The notes below the pieces were generated by a model, which was given only the letters and a program-made list of their open reading frames with translations, had not been told where the DNA came from and did no database searches. A stretch of 64,000 bases of DNA from contig JAJEFB010000051.1 of the NCBI GenBank assembly GCA_022820665.1, forward strand, positions 24,279 to 88,278. The letters are read 5' to 3'. Shown piece after piece: positions 7,547 through 15,733 of this stretch (position 1 is its first letter; each line of letters starts with the position of its first letter). Source of the stretch: Anaerolineae bacterium. Its GTDB lineage: Bacteria > Chloroflexota > Anaerolineae > Aggregatilineales > Phototrophicaceae. The translations under genes were made by a program, and so were the position numbers.

Positions 7547-9079
7547 GTGGCGGCGCACTACGACTTCATCATCATCGGCACCGGCATGGGCGGGGGAACG
7601 CTTGCTTATGCGTTGCGGAATAGCGGGGCGCGCATCCTGCTGATCGAGCGCGGAGACTTCCTGCCTCAAGAGCCACAGAATTGGCAGGTGAGCGCCGTAT
7701 TTGATGATGCCCGCTACAAGCCAAAAGAAGACTGGATTGACGCATCTAACGGAGGAGCTTTCAAACCCGGCGTTCACTACTATGTCGGCGGCAATACCAA
7801 AGTCTACGGCGCTGCCCTGCCGCGTTTTCGCCGCGAAGATTTCGACGCCATCGAACATGAAGGCGGCACGTCGCCGGCCTGGCCCATCCGCTACGAGGAC
7901 CTCGAACCCTATTACAATCTTGCCGAGGCGCTATTATTTGTACACGGCAGATCGGGCGAAGATCCGAGCGAACCGCCGCGCACACGGCCTTATCCATTTC
8001 CCGAAGTCGCGCATGAGCCCACTATTGCGGAATTGATCGACAGGTTGCGCGATCAAGGATTGCATCCATTTTGCCTGCCGATGGGGATTGATCTGCGCCA
8101 GGGCGGCCGCTGTATTCGCTGCAAAACCTGTGACGGCTTCCCTTGCCAGGTACATGCCAAGGGCGATGCCGAGATTTGCTGCGTCCGTCCCGCGCTTGAA
8201 TACCAGAGCATCGAACTCTGGACTAACACGCGGGCGCGGCGTATCTCGACAGATGCCAGCGGCAAACGTGCCGTCGCCGTCGAGGTGGAGCGCGCGGGCG
8301 AATCGCTCAAGGTATCCGCCGACACGATCATTGTATCCTGCGGCGCGGCTAATTCGGCGATCCTGCTGCTGGCATCGGCGGACGATCAACATCCCAATGG
8401 TCTCGCAAATTCATCGGGCATGTTGGGGCGCAACTATATGATGCACAACAACACCGCGCTGACCGCCGTCGCGCCGCTTAAGAGCAATCCGACTGTATTC
8501 CAGAAGACGATGGCGGTCAACGACTTTTATTTTGGCGATGATGATTTCGCCTGGCCGATGGGCAATATACAACTCTTGGGCAAATTGCAGGCGGGCATGC
8601 TATCCGCTGCCAAGCCTTATATACCAAAAGCGATTCTGACAGCGATGGCAAAGCGCAGCGTTGATTGGTGGGTGATGTCGGAGGATTTGCCGGATCCGCA
8701 AAACCGCGTTTTCCTCGGGGGCGATGGCAAGATTCAGGTGCTTTGGAAAGCGAACAATCGCGTCGCCCATCAGGAATTGATCGAGCGCGCGGTGCGCATG
8801 ATGCGCAGAGCCGGTTATGCCTTTGTCTTCACCGAGACCCTGGGCATCGAGACCAATTCACATCAATGCGGCACGGCTCGCTTTGGCGATGATCCGGCGG
8901 CTTCAGTGCTTGACCCCTTCTGCAAGACTCACGATGTTGAGAATCTATATGTTATGGATTCCTCCTTCTTCCCATCTTCAACGGCTATGAATCCTGCCCT
9001 GACGATTTGCGCGCAGGCATTGCGGGTGGCGGATCATCTGCTCGGCAAAGCCCCGCTGAAATCGGAGTTGGCATCATGA
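7547..9079 (+). CDS. GMC family FAD-dependent oxidoreductase with four-cysteine cluster
   Basis: A 510-residue flavoprotein of the glucose-methanol-choline family. The FAD-binding GTGMGGGTLAYALR lies near residue 11. The C-terminal substrate domain has the active-site His (H439 in SHQCGTARFG) and the closing STAMNPALTICAQALRVADH with its conserved Asn. A CIRCKTCDGFPC segment (Cys 189, 192, 195, 200) resembles the cysteine cluster of bacterial sugar dehydrogenases of this family, which can hold an iron-sulfur centre; this assignment is inference. No signal peptide is visible, so it appears cytoplasmic. It starts with GTG five bases after the Gfo/Idh stop and overlaps the next gene by ATGA. The likely substrate is a sugar or polyol. 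Confidence 0.88.
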   Translation: MAAHYDFIIIGTGMGGGTLAYALRNSGARILLIERGDFLPQEPQNWQVSAVFDDARYKPKEDWIDASNGGAFKPGVHYYVGGNTKVYGAALPRFRREDFDAIEHEGGTSPAWPIRYEDLEPYYNLAEALLFVHGRSGEDPSEPPRTRPYPFPEVAHEPTIAELIDRLRDQGLHPFCLPMGIDLRQGGRCIRCKTCDGFPCQVHAKGDAEICCVRPALEYQSIELWTNTRARRISTDASGKRAVAVEVERAGESLKVSADTIIVSCGAANSAILLLASADDQHPNGLANSSGMLGRNYMMHNNTALTAVAPLKSNPTVFQKTMAVNDFYFGDDDFAWPMGNIQLLGKLQAGMLSAAKPYIPKAILTAMAKRSVDWWVMSEDLPDPQNRVFLGGDGKIQVLWKANNRVAHQELIERAVRMMRRAGYAFVFTETLGIETNSHQCGTARFGDDPAASVLDPFCKTHDVENLYVMDSSFFPSSTAMNPALTICAQALRVADHLLGKAPLKSELAS

Positions 9080-9978
9080 CTTGGGTGATCGGAATCGATT
9101 TGGGCGGCAGCAAGATCGCGCTGGGCTTGGTGAGCCCCGACGATCAGATCGTCAGTCGGCGGCGTATCAATACGGAGGCTGACGAAGGGGTCGAAAGCGT
9201 GACCGCTCGCATAGCCGCGCAAGTGGACTCGCTCAAAGACGACTTGCCGCGAGGAGAGACCATCGCGGGCGTCGGCATTGGCGCGCCGGGTCTCTTGGAC
9301 CCGGTTAGCGGGGACTTGTATACGCTGGTGAACTTGCCCGGTATCTCGAATACGCCCTTCCGCGCCATATTGCAGGAGAAGTTGAGCTTGCCGGTCAAGC
9401 TGGATCATGACGCCAAAGTAGCGGCTTTGGGAGAGTTTCATTTCGGGGCTGGCCGCGATCGCGACAGCATGATTTATATCGTGATCGGCACTGGCGTCGG
9501 CGCGGCTATCATTTACGAGGGCAGTCTCATTTATGGCGAAAGCAATAGCGCCGGCGAATCCGGGCACATGACTGTCGATCCCAACGGGCGCCTTTGTCAT
9601 TGTGGTTCGCGTGGATGCCTGGAAACTTATACGAGTGGTCCGGCGCTGGCAGAAGCTTATGCCGCTGCCAGCGGCGAAACTGTCAGCGGCGTGGAGATAA
9701 CGCGGCGAGCCACCGCGGGCGATGCGACCGCCCTTAGGGTGTTGCGAGAGGCTGGTCGCGCCTTGGGCATCGCCATCGCGTCGATGGCGATGACAGTCAA
9801 TATCAAGCAGTTTGTCATCGGCGGCAGCGTCGCAGGCGCTGGCGACCTCTTGCTGGATGCGGCGCGCGAATCCCTGAAAAGCTATTGCTTTGAGGAGGTT
9901 GCGGCCAAGATCAGGGTAACCGCTTCCTCGTTGGGCGAGGATGCGGCGCTGCTCGGCGCGGCATTCATGGCGCGCTAG
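9076..9978 (+). CDS. ROK family sugar kinase (glucokinase-like)
   Basis: A 300-residue kinase. IGIDLGGSKIALGLV at the N-terminus is the phosphate-binding loop, and ESGHMTVDPNG with LCHCGSRGCLE (Cys 174, 176, 181) forms the ROK zinc site. It transfers phosphate from ATP to a hexose or amino sugar; ROK glucokinase, fructokinase and N-acetylmannosamine kinase cannot be told apart here. It has no N-terminal helix-turn-helix, so it is an enzyme rather than a ROK repressor. The ATGA overlap with the preceding GMC gene indicates translational coupling, and the next GMC gene starts nine bases after its stop. Confidence 0.9.
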   Translation: MTWVIGIDLGGSKIALGLVSPDDQIVSRRRINTEADEGVESVTARIAAQVDSLKDDLPRGETIAGVGIGAPGLLDPVSGDLYTLVNLPGISNTPFRAILQEKLSLPVKLDHDAKVAALGEFHFGAGRDRDSMIYIVIGTGVGAAIIYEGSLIYGESNSAGESGHMTVDPNGRLCHCGSRGCLETYTSGPALAEAYAAASGETVSGVEITRRATAGDATALRVLREAGRALGIAIASMAMTVNIKQFVIGGSVAGAGDLLLDAARESLKSYCFEEVAAKIRVTASSLGEDAALLGAAFMAR

Positions 9979-9987
9979 GAGAAATCC

Positions 9988-11559
9988 ATGTATCTGCATG
10001 CCGACCAACTTCCAGAGAATACCGTTCTGCAAGGATTCGATCTTTGCATCGTTGGCGCTGGCGCGGCGGGCATCGCCATGGCGCAGTGCCTTGCGAACAG
10101 CTCGCTGACGGTCATTCTCTTGGTCAGCGGCAGCCCCGGCGACAGAACCAGCCCGGACCCGGACCGGCAATCGCTGTATCACGGGACGACCGGCAGTTTT
10201 CTGCAGAAGGTGGATCCGGTCTTTTTGCATCGTTCGCGGCTGAACATGTATGGCGGCACGACCAACCATTTTGGATTCTGGGCGCGCCCATTGGATCCTG
10301 TCGACTTCCACCCCCGCCCCGGTTTTCGCGATAGCGCCTGGCCCCTCGCCTTCGACGAATTAAAAGCCTATTACGTCGACGCTCATCATTTCGGCCAATT
10401 TGGTCCGCTGAATTATGACGATATGTCCTTCTGGGAAGACGTCTTGTATGGTCGCTCCTTCGACCCATTGCCCGACGACAAAATGACCGGCGCAATTATG
10501 CACGCCCAATACGAGGAGAACCTGCACGACTTCCAGGTGCAGTTCCGCGACGAACTCAAAAACGCCGAGAACCTTACGGTGCTGTTCAATGCGCACTTGC
10601 TTGATATCGCCAGCGACAGCGAGGGGCGTCATGTAAGCGAACTAAATTGCTCAACCATCGTTGAAGGAAAGCGCGGCAAATGCTTCAAGGTATGCGCCAA
10701 AGCTTATACGCTGGCATGCGGTGGCATTGAAAACGCGCGCTTGTTGCAGCTCTCCGGTGACTTGGGCAATAACAAGCGCGATCAACTGGGACGCGGCTTC
10801 ATGGTGCATCCCTTGCTGACCAACGCCGCCACAGTCCGATTCGACCAGGTGATCCCGACGGAAATCCGCAATTTCTTCCGCGAACAGCAGATTCGCTTGA
10901 AACCACCAGCAGACCCCGGCGGACAATACCAACACATGGTGACGCCGCTGGTTAATCCGGAACTCGTCTTCGAGTATTTGACCTTCAACGCCTGGGGCGT
11001 TTTGGTACCAACGCCGGCGGCTTTACGGGAAGAGGGAATTGGCAACTTCCGCGTCATATTGAATTTCGGCGCGGATCGAGCGTCTGCTGTGGTCAATCTC
11101 AATTGGGAGCAGGCGCCGAACGAAGAAAGTCGCATACGGTTGGATCTCGACCGGAAGGATCCCATCTTTGGCCAGCCGGTCGCTCATGTCGATTGGCGAC
11201 TCAACGAAGCCGACAAGCGAAGCGCCAGGCGCGCTCTGGAAATAACGCTCGAATATCTGTATCAGCGTGGCGCTGTCAGCCATGAAATGATCACTGACGT
11301 CAGCGGCGGCGAGGAAGACTGGACCCTTACGCCACATGAGGGCGCGCTGGAAACGGGCGATCATCACATGGGCGCGCTGCGCATGTCGGCAGAGCCCGAG
11401 GAGGGCATCGTCGACCCAGATTCACGGCTGCATCGGGTCGATAATCTCTATATCGCTGGCTCGGCTGTATTCCCCACCGGCGGTTACGCGAACCCGACGC
11501 TCACCATTGTCGCCCTGGCGCTGCGCCTGGCGGATCACTTGAAGAGGGTTATTCGTTAG
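9988..11559 (+). CDS. Second GMC family FAD-dependent oxidoreductase
   Basis: A 523-residue flavoprotein, only distantly related to the one at 7547. FAD binding is seen in LCIVGAGAAGIAMAQCL near residue 20 and the family C-terminus in NLYIAGSAVFPTGGYANPTL, with a His in GDHHMGALRM shortly before it. It lacks the four-cysteine segment of the first GMC protein. Two dissimilar GMC enzymes around one sugar kinase suggest successive oxidations of a carbohydrate or a two-subunit dehydrogenase. No signal peptide is evident. A GGAG ribosome site sits before the ATG. Its stop overlaps the convergent ribokinase stop by 11 bases. Confidence 0.85.
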   Translation: MYLHADQLPENTVLQGFDLCIVGAGAAGIAMAQCLANSSLTVILLVSGSPGDRTSPDPDRQSLYHGTTGSFLQKVDPVFLHRSRLNMYGGTTNHFGFWARPLDPVDFHPRPGFRDSAWPLAFDELKAYYVDAHHFGQFGPLNYDDMSFWEDVLYGRSFDPLPDDKMTGAIMHAQYEENLHDFQVQFRDELKNAENLTVLFNAHLLDIASDSEGRHVSELNCSTIVEGKRGKCFKVCAKAYTLACGGIENARLLQLSGDLGNNKRDQLGRGFMVHPLLTNAATVRFDQVIPTEIRNFFREQQIRLKPPADPGGQYQHMVTPLVNPELVFEYLTFNAWGVLVPTPAALREEGIGNFRVILNFGADRASAVVNLNWEQAPNEESRIRLDLDRKDPIFGQPVAHVDWRLNEADKRSARRALEITLEYLYQRGAVSHEMITDVSGGEEDWTLTPHEGALETGDHHMGALRMSAEPEEGIVDPDSRLHRVDNLYIAGSAVFPTGGYANPTLTIVALALRLADHLKRVIR

Positions 11560-12463
11560 CTGCCAGCAGGGCATCGACATCGGCTCTGTGCGGGGCGCTA
11601 CCCGCCGCGCCGGCTTTGGTGACGCACAAGGCGGCGGTGGCGTTGGCGAAGCGCACGGCGCCCTCGAGCGATTTGCCCTCCGCCAATCCCACCGCTAGCG
11701 CCGCGTTAAAGGCGTCGCCGGCGCCGGTAGTATCCACGACATCCACCTTGAAAGTTGGCAGCAAGGCAGTCTGATCTCGCGAGACGACCTGCGCGCCCTG
11801 CGCGCCCATTGTCACCACCACAATCTGTTCCTCGCGTGTCATCAGTGAGCGCGCAGCCGCCGCCACATCAGACACAGGTCCGCCGCTGAGGCTTTCCAGT
11901 TCGGTTTCGTTTGGCGTCAGATAATCCGCCAACTGGATCGTCTCCCGCGAGATCGACGCTGCCGGCGCCGGATTCAATATCGTCGTGATGCCAAGTTCCT
12001 TCGCCACTTGCAGGGCATAGGTCACCATGTCGGTGTTGATTTCCAATTGCACGACCAAAACATCAGCCGCGGCAATGCGTTCCCTGGCGGCGTCAATATC
12101 GCTCGACGTTACGCGGGAATTGGCGCCCAGGACCACGACAATCATGTTTTCGCCGGCGCTATCAACGAAGATCGGCGCGACACCAGTCGCGGTTTCTTCG
12201 TCTTGAACCACATAATCGCTGTTGATGCCCTCGGCCTCCCAGATCTCGTACGCAAGATTGGCAAAGACATCTTTGCCCAGACGCCCGATGAAGGTGACCT
12301 CTGCGCCCAGGCGAGCCGCCGCTACCGCTTGATTGGAACCCTTCCCGCCAGCGCCGGTCATGAAGCTATCGCCGTGTACTGTCTCGCCCGGACGCGGCAT
12401 CCGCCCCACATAAGACACCAAATCCGTATTAAAGCTGCCTACAACTACAATTCTCGCCGCCAT
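11549..12463 (-). CDS. rbsK: Ribokinase
   Basis: A 304-residue PfkB-family kinase. The ribokinase hallmarks are all present: VVGSFNTDLVSYVGRMPRPG at the start, GAGGKGSNQAVAAARLGA (about 37-54), and DTTGAGDAFNAALAVGL near the C-terminus with the catalytic Asp. It would phosphorylate ribose, or a similar pentose or deoxyribose, at O5 with ATP. It is transcribed divergently from the HPS/PHI pair, with 86 bases between the starts, so the two units may share control. Ribose 5-phosphate would enter the same pentose-phosphate pool used by HPS. Confidence 0.88.
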   Translation of the reverse strand: MAARIVVVGSFNTDLVSYVGRMPRPGETVHGDSFMTGAGGKGSNQAVAAARLGAEVTFIGRLGKDVFANLAYEIWEAEGINSDYVVQDEETATGVAPIFVDSAGENMIVVVLGANSRVTSSDIDAARERIAAADVLVVQLEINTDMVTYALQVAKELGITTILNPAPAASISRETIQLADYLTPNETELESLSGGPVSDVAAAARSLMTREEQIVVVTMGAQGAQVVSRDQTALLPTFKVDVVDTTGAGDAFNAALAVGLAEGKSLEGAVRFANATAALCVTKAGAAGSAPHRADVDALLAANE

Positions 12464-12549
12464 GGTCCCATCCCTTTGTCACTGCGATCTTGTTCTATAT
12501 ACTCTATTCTGTTCGATTTTCGGCGGATCGACTACTACGAAGGATAGCC

Positions 12550-13191
12550 ATGGCGAAACTGCAACTCGCTCTTGATGGAGACCTGTCTGATGGTCTCGCT
12601 GTGCTGGAACAAGCGCATACCTATGTCGATATCGTTGAGATTGGCACACCGCTTGTCTTCCGCGAAGGCATGCGCGCTGTACGGGTGGTTCGCGCCGCTT
12701 ATCCGGGTTTGCGCCTGCTCGCCGATCTCAAGATCATGGACGCCGGCGAAGCGGAAGCCGATATCGCCTTCGGCGCCGGCGCGGATATCGTCACTGCTCT
12801 GGGCCTCAGCGGCGACGAGACGATCCAGGGCGCCCTCGCCAGCGGGGAGAAGCGCGCCGGCCAGGTCATGATCGATATGATAGGCGTGGCGGATCCGCTC
12901 CAGCGCGCCGCTGAGTTGACAGAGCTTGGCTGCGACTTGCTTTGCCTGCACACCGCCCACGATCAGCAGGCCAAGCGCGGCTCTCCCTGGCGGCAGCTAG
13001 CCCAACTGCGCGAGGCTTATCCCGCGCTGAGCCTGGCCATCGCCGGGGGCATAAGCCTGGAAGTCTTGCCACAGATATTGCCGCTCCATCCTCAAATCAT
13101 CGTCGTCGGTTCCGCGATCACTGCGGCGGCGGATCCTGGCTTTGCGGCGCGATTAATTCATGAAGGGATACGCCAGTATGGAGACGCCTGA
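12550..13191 (+). CDS. hxlA: 3-hexulose-6-phosphate synthase
   Basis: A 213-residue TIM-barrel enzyme of the OMP-decarboxylase superfamily. It aldol-condenses formaldehyde with ribulose 5-phosphate, or runs in reverse. The signature LLADLKIMDAGEAEADIAF holds the DxKxxD metal and catalytic residues; VDIVEIGTPL and LLCLHTAHDQQ match the family as well. The related 3-keto-L-gulonate-6-phosphate decarboxylase is the main alternative, but a gene for 6-phospho-3-hexuloisomerase overlaps its 3' end, which settles the call. An AAGGAT ribosome site precedes the ATG. Formaldehyde detoxification or pentose-hexose interconversion are both possible roles. Confidence 0.85.
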   Translation: MAKLQLALDGDLSDGLAVLEQAHTYVDIVEIGTPLVFREGMRAVRVVRAAYPGLRLLADLKIMDAGEAEADIAFGAGADIVTALGLSGDETIQGALASGEKRAGQVMIDMIGVADPLQRAAELTELGCDLLCLHTAHDQQAKRGSPWRQLAQLREAYPALSLAIAGGISLEVLPQILPLHPQIIVVGSAITAAADPGFAARLIHEGIRQYGDA

Positions 13192-13738
13192 ACTTTTCGA
13201 CGCCATTCTTGCCGATCTGGCGCGCACGTTGCGGCAGGTAGACGCGACGCAGGTTGAGGATCTGAAAGAGGCCATTCTATCCGCGAATCGCATCTTCATC
13301 GCTGGCAGAGGACGCAGCGGCTTGCAGATGAAAGCCTTCGCCATGCGCTTGATGCACTTGGGATTGACCGTACATATTGTTGATGATGTCACAACGCCGG
13401 CGGTCGCCGAAGCGGATCTTCTGCTCGTCGGTTCGTCATCGGGACGTACCGCCTCGCTCCTGCGACATGTGTATACCGCCAAAGAGATAGGCGCGTCGAT
13501 CGCAGCTGTCACCGGCAACCTTGAGTCTCCGATTGCCGCCGCTGCCAAGACGCTTGTCCATATCCCTGCCAGCAACTTCAAAGCCGGCGCGAAAACTGGA
13601 GAAGACTCTGTGCTGGTGATGGGATCGCTTTTCGAGCATTGTCTGGGTTTACTCTGCGACTTGCTCATCATCCGCCTGAAGCATGCGCTCCAGGTGGAGG
13701 AAAGCGCCATGAACGCCCGCCACGCCAATTTGGAATAG
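13178..13738 (+). CDS. hxlB: 6-phospho-3-hexuloisomerase
   Basis: A 186-residue SIS-domain isomerase that converts 3-hexulose 6-phosphate to fructose 6-phosphate, the partner step of HPS. Visible features are IFIAGRGRSGLQMKAFAMRL, LLLVGSSSGRTASLLRHV and the family-typical C-terminus MNARHANLE. The ATG at 13178 lies nine bases after AAGGGA and overlaps the HPS stop by 14 bases; an in-frame ATG at 13160 lacks a ribosome site. The overlap implies coupled translation of the two RuMP enzymes. Its stop directly abuts the convergent permease stop. Confidence 0.9.
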   Translation: METPELFDAILADLARTLRQVDATQVEDLKEAILSANRIFIAGRGRSGLQMKAFAMRLMHLGLTVHIVDDVTTPAVAEADLLLVGSSSGRTASLLRHVYTAKEIGASIAAVTGNLESPIAAAAKTLVHIPASNFKAGAKTGEDSVLVMGSLFEHCLGLLCDLLIIRLKHALQVEESAMNARHANLE

Positions 13739-14635
13739 CTAACCCTTGATCGCGCCTGCGGTTAGTCCGCGGGTGATAAAGCGCTCCAAAAGCAACCCGA
13801 TTATGATCACTGGCGCCACTGCCGTTAGTGTTAAGGCGCTGATGAACCACCATTCGATGCCGCGGGTATTGTTCTGCCCGGCGATTAGAACCGGCATGGT
13901 GATGGCGTTGAAGTTGGTCAGCATCAGCGCGAAAAGGTACTCATTCCAAGAGAAGATGAAGGAGAAAATCGCCACCGCTACCAGACCCGGCGCGCTCAAA
14001 GGCAAAACGATGCGATAGAAGGCTTGCCAGCGCGTCGCGCCATCAACCCGCGCGCTTTCTTCCAAGTCGATCGGTAAGCCGTTGAAGAAATCGCGCATGA
14101 TCCAAACGGCGAAGGGGATGTTAAACATGGTGTAGGCGAGTATCAAGCCGATGTAAGTGTCGATCATGCCGAACTGATTATAGAGCAGCACGAAAGGCAC
14201 GATGAAAATCGCTGGCGGCAAGAATCGCTGCGAGATAATCCAAAAGGCGATATTGTCGTTGTCCCAGCCCAGACGCCCCCAGTAGTACCTAAAGCGCGAC
14301 AAGCCGTATCCGGCCATCGCTCCGATGATCACTGACAGCAGAGTGCTGCCTGTGGCGGCAATCAGACTATTGCGGAAATGCCGCAAGGTCGACTCGCGTT
14401 GGCTGCCAAACATCTCCTGCCAGTGATCGGGAATCGGATCAAAGTCGACATAAGGGATATAGTTGGGTCCGCGACTGACATCGATAGGTCTTTTGACCGA
14501 TGTCGTAACCAGCCAGTAAAAGGGGAAGAGGACGATAAAGCACCAGACAATGACGATGAGGTAAAGTATCGCGGATTGCCATAGCGCGCGCCTGCTGGAA
14601 CGCGGCAGTAATCTCTTTCGCTTTGGCTTCGGCAT
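13739..14635 (-). CDS. Carbohydrate ABC transporter permease, MalG type (importer 1)
   Basis: A 298-residue inner-membrane permease of the CUT1 family with about six hydrophobic spans. The EAA loop that contacts the ATPase reads EESARVDGATRWQAFYRIVL, with the conserved Gly. The C-terminus RFITRGLTAGAIKG is typical of MalG-like subunits. It lies downstream of, and nearly overlaps, the partner permease. A TTG at 14644 overlapping the partner's stop is an alternative start. No ATP-binding gene accompanies the set. Confidence 0.9.
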   Translation of the reverse strand: MPKPKRKRLLPRSSRRALWQSAILYLIVIVWCFIVLFPFYWLVTTSVKRPIDVSRGPNYIPYVDFDPIPDHWQEMFGSQRESTLRHFRNSLIAATGSTLLSVIIGAMAGYGLSRFRYYWGRLGWDNDNIAFWIISQRFLPPAIFIVPFVLLYNQFGMIDTYIGLILAYTMFNIPFAVWIMRDFFNGLPIDLEESARVDGATRWQAFYRIVLPLSAPGLVAVAIFSFIFSWNEYLFALMLTNFNAITMPVLIAGQNNTRGIEWWFISALTLTAVAPVIIIGLLLERFITRGLTAGAIKG

Positions 14636-14640
14636 GACTC

Positions 14641-15609
14641 TCAACGTTCCCAGGAGCCGGACCAGCGCCGGCCAACAGCCAGAAAAACAGAGGCGAAGAC
14701 GATAACGAGAATCAGTAAGATATAGGCAATGGCGCTGGCATAACCATAGTTTCCGTTGCTCAGCGCTTGCTCAAATATGTACAAGGTCAATGACTCGGTA
14801 GCCGAGCCCGGTCCGCCGCCCGTCGTCACGACAATCACATCAATAATTTTGAAGATTTCTAAGCCGCGGATTAGTATCACAGTCATCGAGATAGGGAATA
14901 GAATAGGCAAGGTGATGCGCCAGAAGATTTGCAGGACATTCGCGCCATCAACCCGCGCGGCTTCGTAGATATCTTCGGGGATGGACTGCATGCCCGCCAA
15001 CAGAATCAGGGTCATAAAGGGAATCCACTGCCAGGCGTCAATCAACAGAATAGCGATAGGCGCCCAGCTGATGTCTGTGAACCAGGGCACGGAAATCGTC
15101 TGTTCCAATTGCAAGGTCTTGGAGAGTTGTCGCAGAAAATGAGCCAGCGGCGAGCGCAGCGCGTTGGAATCGAAGAACATGCGCCCGGTATAGGCCGCCG
15201 CGACTGGCGTTATCATCATCGGCATCAGGAAGATCACCCGTACCAAGTTGCGTCCGCGGAATGGTTGGTTGAGTACGGTCGCTAAGCCTATACCAATGAC
15301 GTACTGAATTATCACGCCGAAGAAGACGTAGACCATCGTATTGCGAACGGTGCTATGCAGGCGGGTATCGCCGATCAATCGCTGGTAGTTCCGCCCGGTC
15401 AGCTCGAAGCCCATGCCCAAAAAGCCGACCCCTTCGGTGATGCCTTCGGCTTCCGCTTGACGGGCGATTGTCGAGCCGCCACGCTGCATATCAGTGAAAC
15501 TGATGCCGAGTGACCAGATGAGCGGAAAAACGGACAAAGCAAACAGGATGACTACAGCCGGGCTGAGGAAGACCCGCTTCATGAGTCTGTCTTCGCGCAC
15601 GGTACTCAT
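14641..15609 (-). CDS. Carbohydrate ABC transporter permease, MalF/UgpA type (importer 1)
   Basis: A permease of about 322 residues whose first hydrophobic span (VFLSPAVVILFALSVFPLIW) follows a short basic N-terminus. The EAA loop is YEAARVDGANVLQIFWRITL. The ATG at 15609 is preferred over a GTG at 15636 because that extension would run into the hairpin upstream. It follows the solute-binding gene after a 124-base gap that contains inverted repeats. Substrate inferred only from context: it adjoins xylulokinase and HPS/PHI, so a pentose or pentose-containing sugar is plausible. Confidence 0.9.
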   Translation of the reverse strand: MSTVREDRLMKRVFLSPAVVILFALSVFPLIWSLGISFTDMQRGGSTIARQAEAEGITEGVGFLGMGFELTGRNYQRLIGDTRLHSTVRNTMVYVFFGVIIQYVIGIGLATVLNQPFRGRNLVRVIFLMPMMITPVAAAYTGRMFFDSNALRSPLAHFLRQLSKTLQLEQTISVPWFTDISWAPIAILLIDAWQWIPFMTLILLAGMQSIPEDIYEAARVDGANVLQIFWRITLPILFPISMTVILIRGLEIFKIIDVIVVTTGGGPGSATESLTLYIFEQALSNGNYGYASAIAYILLILVIVFASVFLAVGRRWSGSWER

Positions 15610-15640
15610 GCTTGTGGTTGCCAGGTCTACCCCCACTCCA

Positions 15641-15732
15641 AACCCCTCCCTAACAATGCGGGAGGGGTTTGCTTATTTCGGAATTTCGTTTACATCCCCT
15701 TTCCCCGATGATTCGGGAATCGGGGGATGGGG
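15641..15732. repeat. Two inverted repeats between solute-binding and permease genes (importer 1)
   Basis: A perfect 10-base stem (AACCCCTCCC with GGGAGGGGTT, nine-base loop) is followed on the plus strand by a T-rich TTGCTTATTT. A second hairpin, CCCCGAT with ATCGGGG, lies next to the solute-binding gene stop. Read from the minus strand they would form in the mRNA just after the binding-protein gene, where such structures often protect the upstream message or reduce read-through. Confidence 0.65.
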
Positions 15733-15733
15733 G

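Noticed and set aside
9034..10311. A 425-codon minus-strand frame opposite the ROK kinase and the second GMC gene
   Set aside because: Antisense to two recognised genes; no domain.
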